Shown here: positions 20,816 to 33,062 of the stretch, in pieces | Layout: each line of letters begins with the position of its first letter | Numbering within the stretch: the first letter of the stretch is position 1 | DNA from: Hesseltinella vesiculosa | Lineage: Eukaryota > Mucoromycota > Mucoromycetes > Mucorales > Cunninghamellaceae | Length of the DNA: 64,000 bases | Direction: 5' to 3' | Assembly (NCBI GenBank): GCA_002104935.1 | Contig: MCGT01000035.1 | Location: 1-64,000 of the forward strand | Notes under the pieces: generated by a model | The model's database searches: none | What the model saw: the letters and a program-made list of their open reading frames with translations, nothing else | Told to the model about the DNA's origin: nothing | Translations under genes and position numbers: made by a program

Positions 20816-22328
20816 TCACAATAATGCGCCTTTGGGGAATCGGCGCCTTGTGCTTGTATCTATATCATACTCCAGGATTACATTTTCTAACCCTAAAAAA
20901 ATGGTCAGGTCAAACGCCACAGGCAAACATGCAGGATTTATTTCTTACCAACAAACATGCTTTGGCTGCTTGGGGAGAATGCAAGGCCAGTGATTGGAGT
21001 ATCATGTGCTGCTGGCCCAACGCGTAATGTTTGCTGCAAATCAAATGTACGTGCATCAATGATGCTGACATGAGACACATGTTCCGAATAGGCGAGAAGA
21101 TCGACTGCACCAGCCTGCGTAAATTTGACACATCTTGCTGCGCCTTTAGTAATGGTGCTCTAACAAATGGGATGTCAAAAAAGAAAATGCAAACCGCACT
21201 TACATGTTCGCCTCCGAATTTGCACAGCGGTTTCTGACTTCGAATATCCCATACATGGACCGTGCCATCTTGACTGGCAACTGCAAATTTATCAGAAGAA
21301 TGGTTCCATGACACTGAAAAGTTGGCATCACGTGTCACTGATAATCTTTGTCAATTGATCGTCTGAAATTATCCTTGGCGCAGCCAACCCGTTTTTTACC
21401 TGCCATGGTGGAAATCATTTCATAATGCCCATTGGAGTTAAGTTTGAACAGATAGATCGTACTGTCGTCACCCACAGACACCATCATGTTTCCATCGGGG
21501 CTCACAGAAGCTATGCATTCAATATAAGAAATTGATGAGCTTTGCTAAAAATAAAATGAGAGGAGGTTACAATGGTTGACTGCCGTTTTAAAATCAATAG
21601 TTTCCTGGAGCTGTAGCAGGGGAACAGAGAAGATTCGAATGGTGGCATCATTGTTTGATACCAAGAGTTTTATATCTTGACCGATTTTTGCAAAACAGAG
21701 TCCATTGTTGATTGTACAGCTAGGTGATGAGGTAATGGTACTAAAATCATGAAATAGAAATGATCAGGTCCCATTAAATGTTATAAAAAATGGTATTACA
21801 CTTGGTAGTCGCTGTTGAGGTCCCTTAGAGACAAATCACCGCGCTGGCCACCAGCTGCCCAAAAGCCAAACCTGGCCAAAGTCGACGATGTGGTTAATGC
21901 ATCACCCCCCTAATCAGATGGTAGTCGGCTTCTGAAACATTACCCAGTTGTCATGCACGTTGGAGGAAATCCCATGTCTTGAATTAGATATTGTCGTTCC
22001 CTTGTTTTGTAATTGTACTGTTGACCAGAAGCGATTTGGTTACAATGTGTGTTTGTATCTACTTCTCACAAGACTTACTCTATATATATCTTGCCCTGAC
22101 GGTACAATGAGTTCGTTAATTAATCCTTCTGTTGGTGCCAAAACGAGATCTCGCAGTTGCCAATGATGAATCGTGACTCTCTGCTCATGTACTCGAGGAT
22201 TGGGTTTTAAAAACTGAGCGTCCCCATCACTAAACAACAAACAATCATTATAAAAAAAAACAGTAGAAATTACATAAAATTATCCGATAGCATTACACTG
22301 ATATTAGAATGGAATCAATAACCGTCAT
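20816..22328 (-). CDS. WD40-repeat protein (DUF2415-like C-terminus)
   Basis: Nine exons join in phase: 22328-22297, 22229-22079, 22017-21944, 21871-21800, 21740-21571, 21510-21400, 21337-21204, 21159-20949, 20892-20816. They give 343 aa. WD40 blades are visible (DIKLLVSNNDATIRIFSVP, MMVSVGDDSTIYLFKLN, KFAVASQDGTVHVWDIRSQK). The end (AYSEHVSHVSIIDARTFDLQ, LENVILEYDIDTSTRRRFP) resembles the C-terminal region that Pfam calls DUF2415 in fungal WD proteins; I name this from memory and with caution. The N-terminus starts MTVIDSILISVDGD. It is probably a single beta-propeller scaffold; partners and role are unknown. The exon-3 acceptor was chosen past a C-run so that the frame holds. Confidence 0.8.
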
Positions 22329-22838
22329 TCTCCAGGAAAGAAAGAGAGAAAGTCGAAAAACGAGAAAAGAGGGTGGGGTGACACTGGTAGGGTTCTTATT
22401 TTTTTTTGAATGTCCTTCGCTGATGGGATCACTGCGATTCAGGTTTCAGTCGATCAAAGTGGAACCCACTTTTTTTTTTTTTGCCTTCCCACCAAGATGT
22501 ACGGGCAAAACAGATCACGCGGAAAGATGAACCATATCGTACTTCGTATTTTTTTCTGGAAGATTCCGAAGCAACCTTGATTGGAGCCATAGAACAAACG
22601 GTGGGTGTAATTTTATAGTATCAATGCTGGCTGGCACCTAACCAATAAAGGAAGAAATGTACTCGACAAGGGGATCCAAGTACAATCTGTTCCGTGTTCG
22701 GCGCCTTCAACTACGGAACACAAAACTAACCCGATTTTTTCTTTCCCACGGTGGGAGCCTCTTCAGAATAAAAAGAGTTCCCATTTTTTTTTCTTGCTTG
22801 ATTTTTTTATCGTGATCTCATTTCGCAAAAAGCAAATT
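22329..22838. other. Divergent promoter region
   Basis: This 510-bp stretch separates the divergent starts of the WD40 gene and homogentisate dioxygenase. It contains T-runs (22471-22482, 22784-22792), a purine-rich leader GAAAGAAAGAGAGAAAG next to the WD40 start, and CAATCAAGG/CCAAT-like motifs near 22576 and 22640. No ORF is supported. Confidence 0.5.
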
Positions 22839-24462
22839 ATGTCTACTGATCCCTATACTTACTTGGAAGGCTTCGGAAATCACTTCACTTCTGAGGCTGT
22901 GCACGGAGCTCTTCCCAAGAATCAAAATACCCCTCAAAAATGTCCTTACGGTCTATACGCTGAGCAGTTGTCTGGTTCTGCCTTTACTGCCCCAAGAACA
23001 CACAATCTTCGAAGGTAATAACTGTGATTGCCTGTGTCCAGCTTTGATCTTATGAATGCTAATTATTTTCCTCTAAGCTGGCTTTATCGTATCCGGCCCT
23101 CGGTCGTCCATGCCCCGTACGAACCCGTGAAAAGCGACCTTCTAGTCAGCCACTTTTCGATCAACAGCGAAGACTGCGTTGTGACACCAACTCAACTGCG
23201 CTGGAGTCCATTTGACCTACCTGCTAAGCCTGATAAAGTGGATTTCATTCAGGGCCTCAAGACGGTGGCTGGTGCTGGAGAGCCGTCCTGCCGTTCCGGT
23301 TTGGCTGTTCATGTTTACACTGCCAATTCCAATATGGATCAGAGAGCTTTTTACAATTCTGATGGCGACTTTTTGATCGGTAAGCTGTGAAAGGATAGAA
23401 AAGCAGGAGAGTTTGATCGACTCACACGTTGGTATGGGGGACCTCGCAGTGCCCCAGCACGGAGTATTGGACATTACTACAGAATTCGGCAAAATGATGG
23501 TGCATCCTAATGAAATTTGCGTCATTCAACGAGGTGTCCGTTACTCTGTCAACCTGATGGGTGGCGAAGCTCGTGGCTACATTTTGGAAGTGTTCGGTGA
23601 ACATTTTGAGCTGCCTGATTTGGGACCTATTGGAGCCAATGGCCTTGCCAATCCCCGCGATTTTTTGACTCCAAAAGCTGCCTATATCAACGATGATGAA
23701 AACAAAGGTCCCTGGGATATAATTACCAAGTTCAATGGTAAATTGTTCAAAACATCTCAGAAGCACTGCCCATTTGACGTGGTGGCCTGGCACGGCAACT
23801 ATGCTCCTTACAAATATGACCTTGCTAAATTTTGCGTCATCAACACCGTATCCTATGACCACATCGTAGGTGTCATATGGAGAAAATTCGAGAGATGTTG
23901 TCGATACTAAGTTTTTGCGTGTTATTATCTTGCCTTAGGATCCTTCCATCTTCACTGTGCTCACTTGTAAATCCTATTCACCAGGCGTGGCAATTGCTGA
24001 TTTCGTCATTTTCCCACCTCGCTGGGCAGTGGCAGAAGGCACTGTAGGTTCCGGCTCCGGATCATGATCAAACCTAAAAAAATCACCATTCATGCAAACT
24101 TTTCTTTCTTGAAATGACAGTTCCGTCCTCCCTACTTCCATCGCAACTGCATGTCCGAGTTTATGGGCTTAATTCTTGGTGACTACGATGGCAAATCGGG
24201 AGGCTTCCTTCCTGGTGGTGGTTCTCTTCACAGTCCCATGACCCCACATGGCCCTGATGCCAACGTGTTCAAGGCAGCTTCCGAGGCTGAGCTAAAACCT
24301 GTCCGTGTTGCAGATGGCACCCAAGCATTTATGTTTGAATCGAGCCTATTGCTCTCTACCACTAAATGGGGATTGAAGACGTGTGGTAAAGTGCAAGAAG
24401 ACTACTACAAGGCTTGGGGTGATTTGGAAAACAACTTTCAAATGCCGTCGGTCGACCAATAA
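22839..24462 (+). CDS. hmgA: Homogentisate 1,2-dioxygenase
   Basis: Five exons (22839-23014, 23078-23379, 23450-23865, 23939-24043, 24121-24462) give 446 aa, the normal family length. The N-terminus ([36 protein letters not shown]) and core ([27 protein letters not shown]) are characteristic. The iron site is intact: [14 protein letters not shown] carries the His and Glu ligands, and SPMTPHGPD the second His. The enzyme opens the ring of homogentisate to maleylacetoacetate in tyrosine/phenylalanine breakdown. The next steps (fahA, maiA) are not in the window, so there is no aromatic-catabolism cluster here. The start is the ATG in AAATTATGTCTAC; the upstream in-frame codons are leader. Confidence 0.97.
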
Positions 24463-24519
24463 AATATGTTCGCTGGGCTGATAATCTCTGCTGTGCACAA
24501 ATGCATCGTCAGGGTTGCT

Positions 24520-25833
24520 TTAATGAGAGGAAAAGTTGTCGTATTCTTCATGGAGATTTGATATACTTTCAGGGGTGGCCTCTCCGTGCAAATAGAAACA
24601 GTTTTCGCCAATGTCACATTTGCCATGAATATGATAAAACTTGCACGGCTTCAGAGATTGCTCCATTTCCGCCCGCTTTTCCGAGGAAATCGGTTGGTGG
24701 GAAAATACACATTTGTCGCCCATGTTACAGTAACCCTTAAAGTGATAGAATCGGCACGGTCCTGTCATCTCGTGCAGCTGCTGTCTTCCAAGATTGTCGA
24801 GAGGCTCATGTGAAAACGAGCAAATGTCACCCGCAGCACATTCACCACCTACAAAAAAGAATCGGCATGGTTGGCTTTTCAGGTCCTTTCAAATTTCACG
24901 ATTAAAAAAAATTAGAAAAAGGTTCGAGCGCAGAAACAGAGAAGGAAATATAAAAACAAGCGAGAGCTTACATGAGAAAAGGCGCAATTAGTGCCTCGGG
25001 AGCAAGAGCCACTCTTGAACAGCTTGCATAGTTTCGTCGGCCGTGGCGGTAGATTGCAATGGCCAGGAACTTTCATATGAGAGATATGTTCGTTCGGACA
25101 GCGATCACCAGCACGGCATTTTCCAAATGGGTAATAGCGGCAGACTTGCTTTTGTATAGCCTGCTTTTTTTGCGATTTTTGAGGTCTGGAGGTGGTTTTT
25201 TTCTGTCTCTTGGCTAGTTTAAAAAATGAGAGAAAAGGGGAATGAATGTCAACACATTCTACTCAAAATTTTCGCTGCGCAGTGTCGCATACAAACTCAC
25301 TATCATTTCGAGCACCCGGGCGAGGATCCAAGGGCCGTTTCTGTCCTCAAAAAAAAAAAGAAATAAGATGGCCAGAATACAATGGTCGTATTGTTGCTTA
25401 CCAATCCGCTTCCAGAGGGTGAGTCATGTCCAGGTAGGATGTTATATCGTACGCTGTCGTATAGCTTCTCTAGGAATAATTCGTCCGAATCTTGTCCTGA
25501 TGGCACCATGCTTTCGGGCATATCGTTTGGTGGATCTGTCATATTACGATTGATCTATGAATGATATCAAATGTTGCCGTTTATATATATAAAAAAAAGT
25601 CTTACCTGTTCTGGGTTCTGACGATCTTGTTCATGAAGTGCAAGCAATTGATTAAAATCCATATCTTGCTTTCTTGGTGGAATTGATTTTCGCCCATGCT
25701 TGCTCTTGGGTCTTGTGCCAAAATCTGGTCGGTTACCATTCTGTGCTTCTTGCTCAGGTAGTAATGGAGGATTCCTGTTTTGTAAATGGTTAGGAATTGG
25801 TTGAATGAGGCTATTGATGAAGTCGAGATCCAT
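24520..25833 (-). CDS. Protein with five CCCH zinc fingers
   Basis: Five exons: 25833-25606, 25554-25402, 25340-25301, 25213-24972, 24885-24520, giving 342 aa. After an acidic, Gln/Pro-rich N-terminal half and a basic stretch (KRQKKTTSRPQKSQKK, likely nuclear import), five CCCH fingers follow: CRYYPFGKCRAGDRCPNEH, CKLFKSGSCSRGTNCAFSH, CRFFFVGGECAAGDICSFSH, CRFYHFKGYCNMGDKCVFSH, CKFYHIHGKCDIGENCFYLH. The spacing C-x7/8-C-x5-C-x3-H is RNA-binding type. Finger style is closest, by eye, to ZC3H4/6/8 and ZC3H3/Red5 nuclear RNA-surveillance proteins rather than tristetraprolin. The last acceptor is AAG; it is supported because it completes the third finger. Confidence 0.88.
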
Positions 25834-26312
25834 GCCAATTAATAAAAAACAACGAAAAAGAGAAACAAAAAAAGGCAATTTTCAACAAAGTTTTTGTCAC
25901 TTTATAATGAAGTCACTTCTCTGATGTTGCACATCGCGACAATGATACGGATAGTGTTGCGTATGAAGACATAATCAAGAGGAAGATCGAAAGTTGCAAT
26001 CTGTCATGTACTGTAAAACATGCTATGCGGACCAGCGCTGGGATAAGAAATGCCTCTCGCAACATTCTTGCCATACATGGGGGCAGCGACTTTTTCGGAA
26101 GATGTCGACCAACGATCTTTATACGGCCTGGTAACAGCAACGCCCGCCCTGTTCAAAACACTTCGCCCCTCCTGGCCCGACAGAAATTGAGACTCACTGG
26201 AACTAACTCTTGAAAGCCTTTGCAAGGCCTGCTCATTGCAATTTCTCATATTTTTCTCATCACCAGATTCAGTTTGCGCTCTTTCATCTTTTCCTACTTT
26301 TTTTCTCCATTG
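25834..26312. other. Divergent promoter region
   Basis: About 480 bp lie between the starts of the CCCH gene and PTPA. Minor frames on both strands show no domain. A pyrimidine-rich leader (TTTTTTTCTCC) directly precedes the PTPA start. Confidence 0.5.
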
Positions 26313-27329
26313 ATGCAAGCGCAGGACGTGCCATATCCATCATTACGTTCAAATTACACACCTACTGCTCCTAGAAAATGTATCCGTGAACAAAAAGATA
26401 TAGAAACTTTCGTTCGGTCCCCAGCATATGAAAGAATTATGACTTTTATCCTTATGCTGAATCAGAGTGTTATGGACAAGCCTCTCTCTGCAGTACGATC
26501 AATATCATTTAATGTACAAGCTGTTGTGTCTCTGTTGGATATAATCGATGGCTATATAATTGATTTCCCTCCTTTGAATAATCCCCAACGCTTTGGAAAC
26601 AAGGCTTTTCGGATGTGGTTGCATCATGTGGAAGAGGTGAGCGAAATTCGTTTGATGATTGCGTTTGCATTAATACTCCCCCCCTTCCTCTGATTGGAAC
26701 TGCAGAGAACACCTTCCATAATGCAGTCAACATTGCCAGAGTCATTGCATCCAGCCTTACCAGAACTGAATGTGTATTGGCTCGGCAGTTTTGGCAACGA
26801 GACACGGATTGATTATGGATCCGGACATGAGTTAAGTTTCTTGGCTTGGCTAGCAGGTCTGGCGATGCTCGACTATTTTTCCAAGGATGAATTTGACGCC
26901 GTTGTGTTGCGCATATTTACTAGGTACTTGGAATTGGTGCGCAGACTTCAACAGACATATAGCTTGGAACCTGCAGGAAGTCATGGTGTCTGGGGCCTTG
27001 ACGATCATCAGTTTTTACCGTACCTTTGGGGAAGTGCGCAGTTGGTTCACCACCCGAAGCTCAAGCCTAGTTCTATCGTGCAAAAGGATGTGATTGAAGC
27101 CATGGCGCCCGATTACATGTACTTTCGCTGTATCCAGTACATTGGTGAGATGAAGCGGGGTCCATTCCATGAGCACTCGCCAATGCTTTTTGACATTTCT
27201 GGGGTAGTTAGCTGGAACAAAGTCAACACTGGCATGTCCAAGATGTACATTGCCGAAGTTTTGACAAAAGTTCCAGTTGTGCAGCATTTTTTATTTGGGT
27301 TCTTGTTCCCTTTCTCAGCTTATAAATGA
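26313..27329 (+). CDS. Serine/threonine phosphatase 2A activator PTPA
   Basis: Two exons (26313-26636, 26706-27329) give 315 aa. The family signature GSHGVWGLDDHQFLPYLWGS is complete, preceded by NETRIDYGSGHE and followed by MYFRCIQYI and VSWNKVNTGM. PTPA is a peptidyl-prolyl isomerase that loads metal into and activates the PP2A catalytic subunit; yeasts have two paralogues, RRD1 and RRD2. Which one this is cannot be decided by eye. The stop gives the usual C-terminus around VVQHFLFG plus about ten residues. Confidence 0.95.
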
Positions 27330-28619
27330 CGTAGATTTTTTGAAATGTTTACAGACGCCAAGGTGTAAGTATTTTTTTACTGATGTTTGGCGACTGTGCT
27401 GTGGATGAAGGATCGGGGGAACCACTGAATCATTTTCAAGTGTTCGTGATGATCAATCTTCTAAAGTACAGAAGAAATGCGCCAATAGCTTCGCTTGCTC
27501 TGACAGACAAATTTCTGTGTTAAAAGAAGTCTTGATTTCATTAAGAGCGGGCTTATCGATCGCGGTTGGAAGGGCGGATCAAAGAGAATACAGATGACGT
27601 CCCATTTGTGATCCCCCCTATGATATTTTCATGGAGGGGTGCGGTAAGAGTGTGCATTTTAGGCAATGGGGCCATTTGATTGTACCAGGGTGTCCAAGAC
27701 ATTACCCAGGAATCTGCTCATACCTTACCTTTAGAAGGCCAGACTTTTTGTGCAAATCATCTTTGTATTGCGTCAGATGGCAGCATATACGACCTCACAA
27801 CCAACCACGCCTTCTTGAGTTGACTCATCATTAAACTTGGTCCAATGCTTTTGACCAATGCCATATTTATGTATCCTGCTAACTGTTGAGCCCATAAATT
27901 CAGTAATGTACAGGTACCGTCAGGTGCCGGTGACTTGTCTGGGTAATTTCTGGCGGGACTTCGAGGAAAAGGAAACAGTATAAAAAGAGCACTGTAAGCG
28001 AGTGGTTTTTTGTATACGTGCAGAAAAAAATAAAAAGAGGGAAAGAGAAAGAAGAAAAAGGGAAAAGAACCAAACAGGGAAGGACCTTAACACCGGTACC
28101 GTACATTATTATAGAAATCATAAGCCCGTGCCTCATTCAATGCAGGAAAACGGCCAAGACTGTTTTCAAAAGTTTCCTGCATGATACCTGTCATTCTAAC
28201 ATTCTTACCTTGTGCTGTCGTCGTCTGAGTCACTGGTGACTGAGGACACATCGCTGCCAACTAAGGACGAGACAGATGAGGTGGTATTGTCCAAGGAAGG
28301 CAGCGACAAGTCGTCGCCGGCTGGGCAATGCTGGCTGCTTCCGCCAATGCCTCTGATCGACACTAGCTTTCTTTTATACTCGTTTTATGGAAATGTAGAA
28401 AAGGTGATTTTCTCAAAACACGACATTATCCGGTTCCCACCATCCATTTTCATGAAAGTGTACTGCAGACAACTGGAATCGTCAGGAATGAGCGTGATTG
28501 GTTGATGTTTTAACATAATCCCAAAAAGGGAAATTTCTTTACTGTAATTTGTATGTACTGTAATTTACCTCGTTTCCCTTCCTGCACTTTCTCTGAACTG
28601 AAAACGACAATTGTGTGCA
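27330..28619. other. 1.3-kb stretch, no firmly supported gene
   Basis: Short frames only. On the minus strand 28220-28400 encodes a Ser/Asp-rich stretch (SDVSSVTSDSDDDST) ending at a possible donor GTAAGA (near 28204) and preceded by a TATA-like GTATAAAAG (near 28380). It might be an exon of a small minus-strand gene, but no consistent partner exon or start was found. 28018-28080 is purine-rich. Confidence 0.35.
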
Positions 28620-29864
28620 ATGAGAAGGTTTGGCCTAGATGCAAGAAAGGCACAAGATAAAGCCCTACCACCGGTCGATGTCCACGTCAATGAAGCACCA
28701 GTGTTTTTTATAGGGCCAGCGAGTCGAGATAATCCAATGTCTCATGTGCGAACAAAGCTGATGGGCAAAGTAATATTTAACGATCCCAAGATCAAATGGA
28801 ATAGAATGACGCTACACTTTTTTGGCAAGGCAGGTTTGAATATGGATGTTCCTTCTTCAGTTCTGCCTGTTCCCAGTGAAAGTGGACTTGGCGACGATGA
28901 CCTCTACCAGCAAAATGCCATGACTCACCTGGAAACAACTGTAACCCTGTGTGAGGTAGAGAAGGAGCTGATCTTCACAGGGGAAAAGTGTATTGGTTTT
29001 GGCTTGCACCTTCCTCACCACCTCCCTCCCTCCATCAAAACGGACCATGCATTTGTGGAGTACTATCTGGTGGCTATCTTTTCAGCCGGATCCTTCTTCA
29101 AAAAATACCGGATTCAGCGAACGGTCACGGTCTGCCGACATTATCTGCCAAGTGCAAGCGCCTTGATCCCCAGTATAGAGTACAACGGTGTGCGCGAGTG
29201 GTTTGAATGGAACGCTGAGGTGCCAAAAGCAACTGCCATGGAGGCTGGAGAAGTGGTTATAGCATTCCGCTGGAGTGTCGAAAAAGAACAAGTTGAGGTT
29301 GATCGAGTGGAATTGTCCTTGCAACAGCTGGAAAACTACAGGTAAGGCAAAAAGCCAAGGAAAGTTGTTGAGCTTACAAACTCTCACAGGTTCAATACAA
29401 AGCAAGGGCTGCATTCACTGAAACCAATTGTGACCAGTTTTCCAGTAACGGTGTATCACCCACCAACGTTTTCTGCAAGCTCAGAAACGCATTTTATTCG
29501 AACACCTTTGATCCCCCAAGTCCGGACACATCATTTTGACCCGTTTTTAGAAATTACTCACCGCTTGCAGCTGATAGTCCACTTTGCTGCTGGCTATTCA
29601 GCATCGCCAATGAAACTGGAATTTCCCATTATCATCACAGACCTTCCTGTATCAGCAGACCAGGCTTTGGCGTCACCAACGTCCCCCTTTGGCCCGTTGT
29701 CGGCCTCATCCTCGACTGTCTCCCATGTGACCTCCACCTTGTCGCCTACCCATTCAACCTCATTGCGCCGATCAACCAACCTAATCCTTCCCGCTGGCGG
29801 AGATGATCCCGTTGCTGTTGATTTGGATCTACCCGAGTATACGCCTCAGTACTCCGAGTTTTGA
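28620..29864 (+). CDS. Arrestin-domain protein
   Basis: Two exons (28620-29341, 29390-29864) give 398 aa. The N-terminal beta-sandwich contains DNPMSHVRTKLMGKVIF and IGFGLHLPHHLPPSIKTDHA, where the strand order and the PPS/PPSI hinge resemble arrestin_N. The second sandwich ends LQLIVHFAAGYSASPMKLEF-PIIITDLP, the standard end of arrestin_C (written here in two pieces). A Ser/Thr-rich tail ends LPEYTPQYSEF, close to but not a true PPxY motif. Fungal alpha-arrestins (ART family) bridge membrane transporters to the ubiquitin ligase Rsp5; lacking PPxY, this one may use the degenerate LPEY or a partner adaptor. The start is the first ATG of the frame (MRRFGLD). Confidence 0.82.
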
Positions 29865-30903
29865 GTACCGACCTTTTTTTTTTTCTTTGCAGCTGCTTTC
29901 TGTGGAAAAAAATAAAAGAATAACCGCGCAATCAAACAAATAGACAAATGTAATGTGATACTAAAGAAACGTCTGCCATAGCAGCAGCCACTCTCGATAT
30001 CATGGGTGATCCCTTGCCATGGCCAAATGACCAACACCAGCCAATCTCCCGCGTCCACGGCCATTATTGGTAATTATACGGAATACGATTGAGTGCCTTT
30101 TTTCTTGCTCATGGGAGTGCGTATTAATACCGGTATAACGATAAGTACATTGGGAAAGTGAGTCACATTAGAGTAATTTGGGCCCCACGGAAGTTTGCAA
30201 GAGTGGGCTATTGCTTGAGCAGTAAATATCTTCGTGATTTCTGACTTCGAATATTATTTCTTTACTTTCATTCAATGTCCTCCGAACACTACCCATGCAA
30301 CTATACCAGCCCTTCTACTTCAGGATGTTGGACATCATGCACGGACTTGGCCAGGAAGCCCAGCAGCCTATTTCTATGGATGCAAACAACTTCCAAGTGG
30401 TACCAGCTTTCGAAGAACCGACAGCCGTTCGTCATCCAGCCGCGGCTGACAAAAGGCTAAGCCCATATGTACGCTACAAGATATGAGAATGCAGATACGT
30501 CCACAAAATGATGTATTCTGCTGTCGTGAAGGTGACCCGTGCATCCCGTGTCGCTTGTAACAATTATGCCAAGGAGTACCAGGAAAATCCCCCAGTGGCA
30601 TTGATTTTACAATCCAATCCTTCCCTGTTGGTCTCCCACCATTAACATAATTCAGGGATTAAATAAATAAATCGATTTGTTCCTACAGTACTACCCAAGC
30701 CTTCACGCAATCAAATTTATTTTACCTGTGAATTGGTTTTCTTTTGCCTGCTAAATTTTTTATCCTGCGCGCCAATCAATCATCACAAAAAAACACTGTA
30801 TTTTTGTAAGTTTGTTTTGCGACATCATCTTTGTTTTTTTTTCGCACAGTTTGCACATTTTTTGTTGCCGTCATCTGAAATCAAGGCTGCCTATACGCAA
30901 TCA
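29865..30903. other. 1-kb intergenic region upstream of TUP1
   Basis: No supported gene. A 63-codon frame at 30295-30486 (starting MQLYQPFYFRMLDIMHGLGQ) is neat but has no domain or exon partner. 30640-30900 is AT-rich with T-runs and is the likely TUP1 promoter and leader. Confidence 0.4.
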
Positions 30904-33062
30904 ATGTCAGTTTACAATCATCGATCGATGGTGCCTCCAACATCTACTCGGCTTGTTGAATTGTTGGACACAATGAAAAATGAATATGATCAACTTGCAC
31001 AAGAAGTTATGGCCTTCAAAAGCCAACGCGATGAATTCGAACATAAAGGTAAACGCAGCAGAATTGTAACAGATTTGTCCCAACTTTTTCCTCTCCAACA
31101 GTCAATGGCCAAAATCAAGAAATGACCCTCTTCAAACAGTACTTGGTAGAGTTGGAAAGATCACAGCACATTATCAAGAAGCAGTACGTCACCTCTTTGA
31201 TAAACATGAAGGCATTGCACCTGTCATCTAATGTTACATTGTTTCAATAGGTACGAAGAGGAAATCAGTCGTTTACGCCAACAGTTGGACCAAGTAAAAT
31301 CTATATTCGCTAGGATAGGTTAGAGTACTCATTTTTACACCTTTTTTTTTTTTTTTTTTTTTGCTCTAGCTCAATAGTGGACCACCCTCTTCCCAGCCCC
31401 CTTCCTCTGCATCTGCAAATATTCCCAATTATGGTGGTGCCTACGGCGCCCCTCCACCACCATCAGGATTGCCACCACCACCTCCCATGATGGACACAAA
31501 GCCACCTTTGCATTCTAGTTATGATCACCATTCACCATATATGAATGGAGGCTCTCCTTTACCAACCAGCACACCTCCTGCTCCACAGCAACAGCAATGT
31601 AACTCTTCCCTGCTGCAAGAAATTAAACCATTGACGCCATTTTTCATACTTATACAACAGTGACACCGGGACGCCCATCCACCAGCAAACCAACCACTCC
31701 CATGCAAGGCTTGAATGATATTGACCCAGAGTCGGTTCCTGAAGATATGAAAATTGAAGGTCAAGATTGGTTTGCTTTGTATGTGAACACAAATATACTC
31801 CCTAAATATTGAGGCGCAATACTCACGACTCGTTTTATAATGGGTTCTCTGAAAAAGGTTCAACCCCAAAGCTCCACGCTATTTGAAGGTCGATTTGGTT
31901 CATACATTTGATCATTCAAGCGTTGTATGCTGTGTAAAATTCAGCTTTGACGGCAGATACCTGGCAGCTGGCTGTAATCAAGCAACATACATCTATGACA
32001 CGCAGTCATCTATGAAAGTCGCGTAAGTTTTAGGAGCAAACAAAAAAGTGCCAGTCTCCTCATTTCGTACTAGTGTTCTTCAAGACGAAACGGCTGGGCG
32101 TGATGGTGACTTGTACATTCGATCGGTGAGCTTTAGTCCTGACGGAAAATACTTAGCCACTGGAGCGGAGGACAAGCAGATTAGGGTAAGGCCCATGAAG
32201 AAATATCGCTTTTGACTTTTTTTTTAGATCTGGGACATCGCAAAGAATCGGATCCGAAACGTATTGGCTGGTCATGAGCAAGACATTTATTCACTGGAAT
32301 TCAGTCGGGATGGACGCATATTAGTGTCGGGCTCTGGCGATCGTACAGCACGGATATGGGATTGGGAAGGTGGATATTGTACGCATGTGCTTCATATCAA
32401 AGACCCAGATCAAAAGGACCCTGGTGTCACAAGCGTTGCTGTTTCTCCTGACGGCCGCCTTGTGGCTGCTGGAAGTTTAGACAAAGTCGTGCGCGTGTGG
32501 GATGCCCATACAGGGAAGCACCTGGAACGGCTGGAAGGACACAAAGACAGTGTCTACTCTGTAGCATTTATGCCTGATGGCAAAACACTTGTCTCCGGTA
32601 GTTTGGACAAGACCCTTCGTCTCTGGACGCTGGGCAATCCCCAAGGTGGCAAGGTTGCCAGTAAGCAAGTATTCACAGGTCACAAGGTATGCAAATCACA
32701 CGTTAAAAAGATAGGCAAAGTTTATTTGGCTTTACTAATGATATTTTTTTTTACCAGGACTTCGTGCTCTCTGTTGCGACGACTCCTGATGGTAAATGGA
32801 TTGTGTCTGGCTCCAAAGATCGTGGAGTGCAATTCTGGGATCCACGTACTGGCTTGACCGAATTCATGCTTCAAGGTCACAAAAACTCGGGTAAGTGTTT
32901 AAGAAAAAAATCACACACTTCCCACCCCTGGCTACCTTTTTAATCAATTTTTCTTTCCTAGTTATTTCTGTCGCGACAAGCCCTGGAAGGAAGCCGCTAT
33001 TTGCCACTGGGTCCGGTGACAATCGCGCTCGAATTTGGAGTTATGAGCCTATTGGACCCTGA
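30904..33062 (+). CDS. TUP1: Transcriptional corepressor TUP1
   Basis: Ten exons: 30904-31048, 31102-31183, 31251-31293, 31370-31598, 31661-31778, 31858-32022, 32074-32185, 32228-32686, 32758-32890, 32962-33062. They give 528 aa. The N-terminus is the Tup_N tetramerisation coiled coil that binds Ssn6/Cyc8 ([20 protein letters not shown]). A Pro/Ser/Gln-rich linker (about 90-170) follows. The [20 protein letters not shown] block is the family hallmark just before the seven-bladed WD40 propeller ([64 protein letters not shown]). TUP1 represses glucose-, oxygen- and mating-controlled genes by holding histones and blocking Mediator. Length is shorter than S. cerevisiae Tup1 (713 aa) mainly through the linker. 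Confidence 0.97.

Noticed and set aside
22839..27329. Aromatic-catabolism cluster around homogentisate dioxygenase
   Set aside because: Neighbours are a WD40 gene, a CCCH gene and PTPA; no fahA, maiA, hpd or transporter is present.
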